Shown here: piece after piece, positions 54,761-63,095 of the stretch
Layout of the letters: each line of letters begins with the position of its first letter
How positions within the stretch are numbered: the first letter of the stretch is position 1
Assembly (NCBI RefSeq): GCF_040359615.1
Contig: NZ_CP132942.1
Span: 5,022,001-5,086,000, forward strand
Direction of reading: 5' to 3'
DNA: 64,000 bases
Source: Tunturibacter psychrotolerans
GTDB lineage: Bacteria; Acidobacteriota; Terriglobia; Terriglobales; Acidobacteriaceae
Translations under genes and position numbers: made by a program
Notes under the pieces: generated by a model
The model's database searches: none
What the model saw: only the letters and a program-made list of their open reading frames with translations
Told to the model about the DNA's origin: nothing

Positions 54761-56650
54761 TTGAATTGGTCCCGCCGTAGCTTTCTCACCTCGCTCTCCA
54801 CCACTGCACTGGTTCTTTCGCTCGATGACGTTCTGGCCCTGGCAGCGCCGCAAAATCCCCAACCACCCCAACAGCCGGGGTCGCGCCCCACCTATGACGC
54901 TGTTCCTCGCCCCGCACCCAAAGGGCTCCTCTCTCCCGTCGCCGGAACTCCGCTCGGCGTCAGCTTCACCGACTTGGCACGTCAATCGGGATTGAACGCA
55001 AAAACAATCTACGGAGGTGAGCACAAAAATCGATACCTGCTCGAAACCACCGGCTGCGGCGTGGCGTTCTACGACTACGATCACGATGACTGGATCGATA
55101 TCTTCCTGGTCAACGGCACTCGACTCAACGGCTTCCCAAAGGGCCAGGAGCCCATCTCGCGCCTCTTCAAGAACAATCGCGACGGCACCTTCACCGACGT
55201 CACCGTCAAAGCCGGCCTGGGCCGCGCTGGATGGGGTCAGGGCTGCTGCGTCGGCGACTACAACAACGACGGTTGGGACGACCTCTTCGTCAGTTACTAC
55301 GGTCAAAATGTCCTCTACCGCAACAACGGAAACGGAACCTTCACCGACGTCACAGAGAAGGCGGGCCTGCTCCAATCGAAGACGCGTTGGAACTCAGGCT
55401 GTGCCTTTCTCGACTACGACCGCGACGGGCATCTCGACCTCTTTGTCGCCAACTACATCGACTTCGACATCAAAACCGCACCTCTCCCCGAAGCCGCCGG
55501 CTGCGCCTACAAAGGAATCCAGGTAGCCTGTGGCCCTCCCGGCCTTCAGGGCGGCAAAAACATTCTCTATCGCAACAATGGAAATGGAACCTTCACCGAC
55601 GTTTCGCAAAAAGCGGGCATGTGGGACACCATCGGAACCTATGGCCTCTCGGTAGCTGTATCCGACATCGACGGCGACGGATGGCCCGATATCTATGTCG
55701 CAAACGACTCCACCGCCGCCACCTTCTACCAAAACCAAAAAGACGGCACCTTTAAAGACGTAGCGATCGAAGCCGGTATCGCCTACTCCCCTGACGGCAA
55801 GCCACAAGCCGGCATGGGCGTCTCCATTGGCGATTTCAATCGCGATGGCCGCTTCGACATCGTCAAAACGAACTTCGCCGGTGATACCGATTCGCTCTAC
55901 GTTAACCTCGGCGACGGAAACTTCGACGACCATACTTACATGTCCGGACTCGGCGTAAACACCCGCTATCTCGGCTGGGGCGTTGGCTTCTTCGACATGG
56001 ACAACGACGGCTGGCCCGATATCTTCATCTGTAACGGCCACGTCTACCCCGAAGTCGATGGAACCGCCATCGACGCACCCTACGCTGAACACAAATATCT
56101 GTACCGCAATCTGCGCAACGGGCAATTTGAAGAAGTAACCGCGCAAGGAGGCCCCGGCATCACGACTCCGGCCCCCGGTCGTGGTTGCGCCTTTGGAGAC
56201 TATGACAACGATGGCGTGTTGGACGTCGTCGTCAATTGCATCAACAGCCTTCCCCAACTGCTTCACTGCGAATCAACCACCGGTCGAAACTGGATCAAGA
56301 TTCGCACGGTCGGTACAAAGTCCAATCGTTCAGGCATCGGCGCAAAGATCAGCGTCACAACAGCATTGCCAGGCGCGCCCAAACCCTTCATCCAGATCGA
56401 CGAAGTCCGCAGCGGCGGAAGCTACTACTCGCAGAATGATCTCCGTATCCACTTCGGTCTCGACCACTCCACAAAAGCAGATTCGGTTGAAATCAAGTGG
56501 CCATCCGGATCGACAGACACGCTCACCGACCTCGCAGCAAACCATCTTTACGTCATTCAGGAAGGTGGAAAGATTCTGAAAACTGTCGCTATGGGCGCAT
56601 CATCGCAATCGAAAACACCGACCACGCCTGCCCCGGTCTCAAAGCCATGA
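54761..56650 (+). CDS. CRTAC1 family protein, Tat-exported (paralog of 30295-32244)
   Basis: This is a 629-residue protein. A TTG start at 54761 is supported by GAGGAG 7 nt upstream and gives a perfect Tat signal (WSRRSFLTS). The longer GTG frame at 54689 is less likely. After a Pro-rich linker come seven FG-GAP/VCBS blades (YDYDHDDWIDIFLVNG, DYNNDGWDDLF, DYDRDGHLDLF, DIDGDGWPDIY, DFNRDGRFDIV, DMDNDGWPDIF, DYDNDGVLDVV) and an ASPIC/UnbV C-terminus (DEVRSGGSYYSQND, LHFGLD-type). It is a close paralog of the minus-strand CRTAC1. Its stop overlaps the next start (ATGA). Confidence 0.88.
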   Translation: MNWSRRSFLTSLSTTALVLSLDDVLALAAPQNPQPPQQPGSRPTYDAVPRPAPKGLLSPVAGTPLGVSFTDLARQSGLNAKTIYGGEHKNRYLLETTGCGVAFYDYDHDDWIDIFLVNGTRLNGFPKGQEPISRLFKNNRDGTFTDVTVKAGLGRAGWGQGCCVGDYNNDGWDDLFVSYYGQNVLYRNNGNGTFTDVTEKAGLLQSKTRWNSGCAFLDYDRDGHLDLFVANYIDFDIKTAPLPEAAGCAYKGIQVACGPPGLQGGKNILYRNNGNGTFTDVSQKAGMWDTIGTYGLSVAVSDIDGDGWPDIYVANDSTAATFYQNQKDGTFKDVAIEAGIAYSPDGKPQAGMGVSIGDFNRDGRFDIVKTNFAGDTDSLYVNLGDGNFDDHTYMSGLGVNTRYLGWGVGFFDMDNDGWPDIFICNGHVYPEVDGTAIDAPYAEHKYLYRNLRNGQFEEVTAQGGPGITTPAPGRGCAFGDYDNDGVLDVVVNCINSLPQLLHCESTTGRNWIKIRTVGTKSNRSGIGAKISVTTALPGAPKPFIQIDEVRSGGSYYSQNDLRIHFGLDHSTKADSVEIKWPSGSTDTLTDLAANHLYVIQEGGKILKTVAMGASSQSKTPTTPAPVSKP

Positions 56651-58383
56651 AGCTTCGAGCACTCTTTCGAATGGCCGTCGTCGCTAAGGTTGCGATGACG
56701 GCCTTCGGCCAGCAGTCCTACCCACCAACCACCGATCACCCTCCCCCCGCTTGGTTTGTCGATGTAGCACTAAAAGCCGGGATCACCATTCGCGACGTAA
56801 ACGGTAGCGTCGACTCCAAGCGTTACATCATCGAAGCGACTGGTTCGGGCGTCGCCATTCTCGACTACGACCGCGACGGCTGGCCCGACATCTTCCTCGT
56901 CAACGGCACGCACATGCCTGGCACAACTCTTGCACCCAACCAGGCCAAACCCACCAATCATCTCTTCCACAACAATCACGACGGCACCTTCACAGATGTC
57001 ACCGTGAAGGCAGGCCTCGTCTCAACCGGGTGGGGTCAAGGCGCCTGTGTCGGAGACTATGACAACGATGGGTTCGACGACATATACGTTACCGGCTATG
57101 GCAAAAATCGCCTCTTCCACAACCAGGGCAACGGAACCTTCAAAGAGGTAGCGGAGCAGGCAGGCGTTGCCGGTACCGGCAAAGAGTGGGGAACGGGCTG
57201 CGCCTTCGTCGACTATGATCGCGACGGCAAACTCGATCTCGCCGTTGCCAACTATGTACACTTCGACCTCGCCCACACGCCCACCCCAGGCCAGACATCA
57301 GGCTGCATCTGGAAAGGTGTTCCCGTCATGTGTGGTCCTCGTGGCCTCGAGAGCGCACCAAACATCCTTTATCACAACCTCGGCGGAGGAAAGTTCGAAG
57401 ACGTCAGCAAGCCTAGTGGCTTCGAACACACCAACGGACACTACTGTTTCTCAGTCACTACTCTCGACTACGACGACGATGGTTGGCCCGATCTTTATGT
57501 CGCCTGCGACTCCACCCCTGCCATCCTCTATCGCAACAACCACGACGGAACCTTCAAAGACACTGCCGCAGACGCTGGCGTAGCCTTCAACGAAGACGGC
57601 CGTGAACAGGCGGGCATGGGCTCCACCGCAGCCGACTACGACGGCGACGGTAAACTCGACCTCTTCAAAACAAACTTCTCCGACGACACCTCTACCCTCT
57701 ATCGCAACAACGGTGACGGGACCTACACAGACATGACCTTCGCCGCTGGACTCGGCATAAACGCCGATGCTCTCGGCTGGGGCGCCATGTTCGCTGATGT
57801 CGATAACGACGGATGGCCCGACCTTCTCGTTGTAAACGGCCACGTCTATCCAGAAGTTGACTCCGCCAAGCTAGGTTCCTCCTATCGCGAATCTCGCTTC
57901 CTCTACAGCAATCTCGGCAATGGAAAATTCCGCGACATCAGCAAGACCTCCGGCCCCGGGTTGGCCGATCCCCGCTCAAGTCGAGGCCTCGCCATCACCG
58001 ATCTCTTTAACGATGGCCGTCTCGAAGCCGTCATCAACAACCTCAGCGATCGACCGATGCTCCTCGTCAACTTCGCGAAAAATCAGAACCACTGGCTCGG
58101 GCTGCACCTCATCGGCACCTCCTCGAACCGCGATGCCATCGGAGCGCGCGCAACCCTGAAATCTGCAAACCGTCTCTGGGTCGACGAAGTTCGAAGCGGC
58201 TCCAGCTACAACTCTTCCAGCGATCTTCGCCTTCACTTCGGCCTCGGCCTCGAAACCCAACTAACAAGTATCCAAATCCGCTGGCCCAACGGTCGGACAG
58301 AACTTTTCGACCCTCCCGCGTCAATCGATCGCATCATCGAACTCACCGAAGGAAAGGGCCGCCCCCTGCCAGCGTCAAACTAA
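56647..58383 (+). CDS. CRTAC1 family protein, second of three in a row
   Basis: This 578-residue protein starts at the ATGA overlap with the preceding CRTAC1 gene. A short hydrophobic signal (LFRMAVVAKVAMTAFG) replaces the Tat signal of its neighbour. Seven blades are visible (LDYDRDGWPDIFLVNG, DYDNDGFDDIY, DYDRDGKLDLA, DYDDDGWPDLY, DYDGDGKLDLF, DVDNDGWPDLL, DLFNDGRLEAV), then ASPIC/UnbV (VDEVRSGSSYNSSSDLR, LHFGLGLE). Translational coupling suggests a stoichiometric complex with its upstream neighbour; this is inferred. Confidence 0.86.
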   Translation: MKLRALFRMAVVAKVAMTAFGQQSYPPTTDHPPPAWFVDVALKAGITIRDVNGSVDSKRYIIEATGSGVAILDYDRDGWPDIFLVNGTHMPGTTLAPNQAKPTNHLFHNNHDGTFTDVTVKAGLVSTGWGQGACVGDYDNDGFDDIYVTGYGKNRLFHNQGNGTFKEVAEQAGVAGTGKEWGTGCAFVDYDRDGKLDLAVANYVHFDLAHTPTPGQTSGCIWKGVPVMCGPRGLESAPNILYHNLGGGKFEDVSKPSGFEHTNGHYCFSVTTLDYDDDGWPDLYVACDSTPAILYRNNHDGTFKDTAADAGVAFNEDGREQAGMGSTAADYDGDGKLDLFKTNFSDDTSTLYRNNGDGTYTDMTFAAGLGINADALGWGAMFADVDNDGWPDLLVVNGHVYPEVDSAKLGSSYRESRFLYSNLGNGKFRDISKTSGPGLADPRSSRGLAITDLFNDGRLEAVINNLSDRPMLLVNFAKNQNHWLGLHLIGTSSNRDAIGARATLKSANRLWVDEVRSGSSYNSSSDLRLHFGLGLETQLTSIQIRWPNGRTELFDPPASIDRIIELTEGKGRPLPASN

Positions 58384-58527
58384 CCGAGCTATCTCTAACA
58401 ACAAACTCGCAATCACATGCGAGGCTCGTATGGTAAACATGATCGTGAGTCCATCTCGAGTACTGGAAATGCGTGCAGGAATCGACTGCCGCTGCAAATT
58501 GAAATTGGTAACCACAAGGACACATTC

Positions 58528-60414
58528 GTGACCCTTCATCATTGCCGCCGTTGCACTTCACATCCCTTGGCCCTTGTCTTCTGGGCAACCTTCTTTTTGA
58601 GTTCAGGAGTGTTGATAGGCCAATCTACCGCCCCAAACTCCCAAACCACAGACACACAGTCTGACAAACCTCAAGAAGGTGGCCAGGCGCCCGCCACGGG
58701 AGGAGCCAACACCGGGGGCGCACACCCCGCAGTGCTCGACGCGGAGAAACGGCCCATCACCGCCGGCGGCTTCGTTAAGAATGGCCCCATCATCTTCCAG
58801 GACATCGCAGCAAAAGCCGGCCTGACCTCATGGACCCACACAATGGGAACTCCGGAAAAAAACTTCATCATCGAGACAAACGGATCCGGTGTCGGACTCA
58901 TCGACTATGACAACGATGGCTGGCTGGACATCTATCTCGTCAACGGTTCCACCTACGACGCCATGAGCGGAAAGGCATCACCGCCCCATGCTGCCCTATT
59001 CCACAACAATCACGATGGCACTTTCACTGACGTCGCAGCAAACGCGCACGTCACCAATGACCGCTGGGGAATCGGCGTTGCCATCGCCGACTACGACAAC
59101 GATGGCTGGCCCGATATCTACGTCAGCAACTTCGGCAAAAATCGCCTCTATCACAACAACCATGACGGCACCTTTACCGACGTCGCAGAGAAAGCCGGGG
59201 TCACTCTCGGCAACTGGTCCACTGGAGCCACCTGGGGAGACTACGACGGCGATGGCCACCTCGATCTCTTCGTCCCCGGCTATGTTCACTATGACATCGC
59301 AAACCAGCCTGGATCCGGCGGCAAAAATGTCTCCTACAGCTTCTGCCAGTTTCGTGGGGTAGAAGTAATGTGCGGCCCACGCGGCCTCAAGGGGGAACCA
59401 GACCACCTCTTTCACAACAACGGCGACGGCACGTTCACCGACGTAAGCGAAAAAGCCGGAGTCGCCGACAAGAACGGATATTACGGCTTCGCCTCCGTCT
59501 TCGTCGACGTCAACAACGACGGCAAGCCAGATCTTCTCGTCGCGAACGATTCCACACCAAACTACCTCTACATCAATAAAGGTGACGGCACCTTCGACGA
59601 TGTCAGCTACGCCTCCGGATACGCTCTCAATGAGAACGGCCGCGAGACAGCATCAATGGGCATCGCAATCGGCGACTACAGAAACAACGGCCTGATCGAC
59701 ATCTACAACACAACTTTTTCAGACGACTACAACCCGCTCTATCGCAACGACGGCGACGGCAATTTCACCGACATCAGCTACCAGATGGGAATCGCAGAAC
59801 CCACAATTCCGTTCCTCGGATGGGGCACAGCCTTCTTGGACTTCGATAACGATGGATGGAAGGACCTCTTCGTTGCGAACGGCCACGTCTACCCGCAGGT
59901 CGACCACACAACCTGGGCAACAACTTGGGCACAGCGCCCGCTCCTCTTCCGCAACATCGATGGCAAAAAATTTGATCTCGAACCCGCGGTCGAAGGCACC
60001 GCACTCGCCGCTCTCTATACCGGCCGCGGAATGGCCGTCGGAGACCTCTTCAACGACGGCAAATTGGATGTTGTCATCAACGCACTCGACCACCACCCCG
60101 GCCTGCTCCGTAACGTCTCCCCAGACAAGCATCACTGGATCGAGCTAAAACTCGTAGGCGGCCCCAAAAGCCCTCGAGACGCTATCGGCTCTACGGTCTA
60201 CCTTACCGCTGGCGGCCAAAAACAGCGTGGTGATATAACCTCCGGAGGCAGCTTCGCCTCCACTCACGACTCTCGCGTTCATTTCGGCCTCGGTGACGCC
60301 GCAACAATCGATTCAATCGAAGTACACTGGCCCAGCGGGGCAAAAGAGAAATTCACAATCACCAAGGTCGACCAGATTGTTAGTCTGACTGAAGGTAAGG
60401 GCGCAAAAATCTAA
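58528..60414 (+). CDS. CRTAC1 family protein, third of three in a row
   Basis: The 628-residue protein starts at GTG 58528 with AAGGA 7 nt upstream. A signal peptide (LALVFWATFFLSSGVLIGQ) is followed by a Gln/Thr/Gly-rich linker (about 35-75), seven blades (IDYDNDGWLDIYLVNG, DYDNDGWPDIY, DYDGDGHLDLF, DVNNDGKPDLL, DYRNNGLIDIY with a weakened loop, DFDNDGWKDLF, DLFNDGKLDVV) and ASPIC/UnbV (ITSGGSFASTHDSRVHFGLGD). It is more diverged from the other three CRTAC1 proteins, so it is not a recent copy. Confidence 0.86.
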   Translation: MTLHHCRRCTSHPLALVFWATFFLSSGVLIGQSTAPNSQTTDTQSDKPQEGGQAPATGGANTGGAHPAVLDAEKRPITAGGFVKNGPIIFQDIAAKAGLTSWTHTMGTPEKNFIIETNGSGVGLIDYDNDGWLDIYLVNGSTYDAMSGKASPPHAALFHNNHDGTFTDVAANAHVTNDRWGIGVAIADYDNDGWPDIYVSNFGKNRLYHNNHDGTFTDVAEKAGVTLGNWSTGATWGDYDGDGHLDLFVPGYVHYDIANQPGSGGKNVSYSFCQFRGVEVMCGPRGLKGEPDHLFHNNGDGTFTDVSEKAGVADKNGYYGFASVFVDVNNDGKPDLLVANDSTPNYLYINKGDGTFDDVSYASGYALNENGRETASMGIAIGDYRNNGLIDIYNTTFSDDYNPLYRNDGDGNFTDISYQMGIAEPTIPFLGWGTAFLDFDNDGWKDLFVANGHVYPQVDHTTWATTWAQRPLLFRNIDGKKFDLEPAVEGTALAALYTGRGMAVGDLFNDGKLDVVINALDHHPGLLRNVSPDKHHWIELKLVGGPKSPRDAIGSTVYLTAGGQKQRGDITSGGSFASTHDSRVHFGLGDAATIDSIEVHWPSGAKEKFTITKVDQIVSLTEGKGAKI

Positions 60415-60517
60415 GCCCACGACCCCTATCCTGTTCTTCCAACTTTTGATTGATATCTCTTTCCACCCCTAGAACGATAGCGAATGCTCTTCGTGGATCA
60501 TTACAATCACTTCTCCT

Positions 60518-62740
60518 ATGAAAATGCCTTACAGACGGATCGGTCGCATCATCCTCTGTACGGCCATTTGCGCAGCCACCACCTCATTTTTCATCGCCTT
60601 GAAGGCTGACGGGACCCATGCCTCCGATGCCGTCACCACGCCTGCCCAGCGAGAGATCTACACCGAGGCAGTCAAAGAACATTACAACTTCAGATTTGGG
60701 GCCAATCAACCCTTCCTGCCGTCGAACGCCACTACAGACACCGGCCAGTTCATCAATCCCAGAGCCTTCCCCGTTGCCAAATACTGTAGCCATTGCCATC
60801 AGGAGGCGCATGCCGAATGGCGCCAATCCGCTCACGCTAACTCCTTTCGCGCCCCTTGGTACATCAGGAACACCGGCCTGCTGACGGCCGAAAAAGGCAT
60901 CGAATATACACGACACTGCGAAGGCTGCCACAACCCCATCGCACTCGTTTCAGGAGCGCTCACCAAGGGATCACCGGTCAATCGCAAGTTCGACGAAGAT
61001 GGCATCACATGCTCCATTTGCCACTCCATCCAGAAGGTCGATGCGCGCGGTACCGGCAGCTACGTGTTGGCACAACCGACTGTTCTCCTCGACGAGAACA
61101 ACCAGCCCATCTACGGCGATGTCTCTGACAAAGAGATCCTCGCCCATCTCGACCGCCACTCCAAAGCAGTGATGAAGGACTTCTACCGCACTAGCAACTT
61201 CTGTGCGGCCTGCCATAAAGCGGCCCTCCCCAAACAGCTGAACGACTACAAATGGCAACGCGCCATCTTCCTATCCGACGAGTGGCAGCTCTCCTCTTTC
61301 GCCAAACAGTCGCCTCTTCCCTTCTACGTCAAAGATCAGGTCTCCACCTGTCAGACCTGTCATATGACCCGAGAAGCGCTCGCCACCTCTGACTCTGGTG
61401 CAAAGGAAGGCAAACTTGCCTCCCACCGATGGCTCGGCGCCAACACTGTTATCCCAAAGTTCTACAACTACGACACTCAGATGGAAAAGACGGTAGCTTT
61501 CCTCAAGGCCGGCGTCTTCAACGTAGACATCTTCGGCCTTGAGAAAAATCAAGACAAAATCATCGCCCCACTCGGCAACGAAGACTTCACCGTCGCCTCA
61601 GGCGATCTCCTGACAACAACCATCATCATTCAGAACAAAGGCATCGCTCACAGCCACGTACCCGAGCAGCGCGACATGTACGAGAGCTGGGTCGAGTTTG
61701 AAGCCAAGGACGCCGCTGGTCACACCCTCATGCACTCCGGGACAATTCAACCCAACGGCGACCTCGATCCTCGCGCGCACAGCTTTACCAATCGCCTCGT
61801 AAACACTAGAGGAACGATCAATGATCTCCACCAGGTCTGGAATAATCGGGTCGTGGCCTACAACAACACCATCGCCTCTGGCCGTTCTCAAGTCGTGCGC
61901 TACCAATTCAAAGTACCCGCTGATGCAACTGGACCTATCACCGTCACCGCTAAGGTCAACTATCGGCGCTTCGATCAGCACTTCATGGACTTCGGAATGG
62001 GCAAGCACTACGAGATGCCAGTCGTTACCATGTCCGAACGTACACGCATTTTCGCCCTCGGCGACAATCCCCCGGCGGTCGACCCGCAGGACAACAAGAT
62101 CTGGATGCGCTGGAATAACTACGGCATCGCCATGCTCGACGCCCAGCAATACGCCGAGAGCGTCCGCGCATTCCAGCAAGTCGCCCAACTCCGGCCTGAC
62201 TACGCCGATGCCTTTACCAACATCGCCATCGCCACCTTCCAGTGGGAGCGCTACGATGCCTCCCGCACCAACCTCGACAGGGCGCTCGCGCTCAGTCCGC
62301 ACAACTCCCGTGCGCTCTACTACCTTGCGTTAGTCGAACGGAACCAGGGTCAGGTCGATAACGCCATCGCCGATCTCCGCGAAGTCATCACAAAATTCCC
62401 AAACTCACGCGACGCTCATCGCGAGCTCGGCTTCTCTCTCTATCAGCAGCGCAAATATGACGAAGCCCGCACAGAATACGAGACTCTACAATCCATCGAT
62501 CCCGACGACCTGGCCGCACACTATATCCTCTCCATCATCTACCGCCGCCTCGGCATGAAAGAGAAGGCCGCTCACGAGGCAGCGATGTTTGCCGATCAAA
62601 AAGACGACCCCACCGCCAGCACGTACGCGCTTGAATATCTGCGCAGACACAACGAAGTCGCATCGGAGACCGTCCCCTGGCACACACACACCGATTTTGC
62701 CCCCGAACCCGCCGTCCACAACGGAACATCTGCTCAATGA
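60518..62740 (+). CDS. Five-heme cytochrome c / TPR protein
   Basis: This 740-residue exported protein has a signal/anchor at about 8-28 and five CxxCH sites starting at residues 90, 134, 165, 229 and 278 in a cytochrome c-554-like N-terminal part. A beta-sandwich (about 310-500, IIIQNKGIAHSHVPEQRDMYESW) and about five TPRs (530-690) follow. It probably acts in periplasmic or extracellular electron transfer. The heme spacing and the beta domain differ from the seven-heme protein of the other arm, so the two are analogous rather than copies. Its stop overlaps the next gene (ATGA). Confidence 0.85.
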   Translation: MKMPYRRIGRIILCTAICAATTSFFIALKADGTHASDAVTTPAQREIYTEAVKEHYNFRFGANQPFLPSNATTDTGQFINPRAFPVAKYCSHCHQEAHAEWRQSAHANSFRAPWYIRNTGLLTAEKGIEYTRHCEGCHNPIALVSGALTKGSPVNRKFDEDGITCSICHSIQKVDARGTGSYVLAQPTVLLDENNQPIYGDVSDKEILAHLDRHSKAVMKDFYRTSNFCAACHKAALPKQLNDYKWQRAIFLSDEWQLSSFAKQSPLPFYVKDQVSTCQTCHMTREALATSDSGAKEGKLASHRWLGANTVIPKFYNYDTQMEKTVAFLKAGVFNVDIFGLEKNQDKIIAPLGNEDFTVASGDLLTTTIIIQNKGIAHSHVPEQRDMYESWVEFEAKDAAGHTLMHSGTIQPNGDLDPRAHSFTNRLVNTRGTINDLHQVWNNRVVAYNNTIASGRSQVVRYQFKVPADATGPITVTAKVNYRRFDQHFMDFGMGKHYEMPVVTMSERTRIFALGDNPPAVDPQDNKIWMRWNNYGIAMLDAQQYAESVRAFQQVAQLRPDYADAFTNIAIATFQWERYDASRTNLDRALALSPHNSRALYYLALVERNQGQVDNAIADLREVITKFPNSRDAHRELGFSLYQQRKYDEARTEYETLQSIDPDDLAAHYILSIIYRRLGMKEKAAHEAAMFADQKDDPTASTYALEYLRRHNEVASETVPWHTHTDFAPEPAVHNGTSAQ

Positions 62741-63057
62741 ATTTGCTGCGCTCAGCGTTAGCCTTTGCTCTGGCATCCGCGTCTTGTTTCCCCGCATTCG
62801 CCGAGTCTGCAAAGCAGCGCGGAACAACCGTCTTCGTGGCTAACGGCTGCCAACACTGCCACACCATCCGCGATCAGGGCGGGGAAAGAGGGCCTGACCT
62901 GTCCGGAGTTGGTCGCACTCTGAACAAAACCCAGATCCGCACTCAAATCACACACGGTGGTCGCCAGATGCCATCCTTCGGCGACATTCTGCAGGCATCC
63001 GAAGTTGACGACCTCGTCGCCTACCTGCACTCCTGCCGCGACAAAAAGCCGAAGTAA
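62737..63057 (+). CDS. Small monoheme cytochrome c
   Basis: The 106-residue protein has a signal peptide (LRSALAFALASASCFPAFA), CQHCH at 38-42 and a likely axial Met79 in GGRQMPSFGD, the layout of a class I cytochrome c. It overlaps the five-heme gene by ATGA, so it is a natural electron partner for it. Confidence 0.88.
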   Translation: MNLLRSALAFALASASCFPAFAESAKQRGTTVFVANGCQHCHTIRDQGGERGPDLSGVGRTLNKTQIRTQITHGGRQMPSFGDILQASEVDDLVAYLHSCRDKKPK

Positions 63058-63095
63058 CGATACGCATTCTCAGGTCAGGAAGACGTATTATCCGA

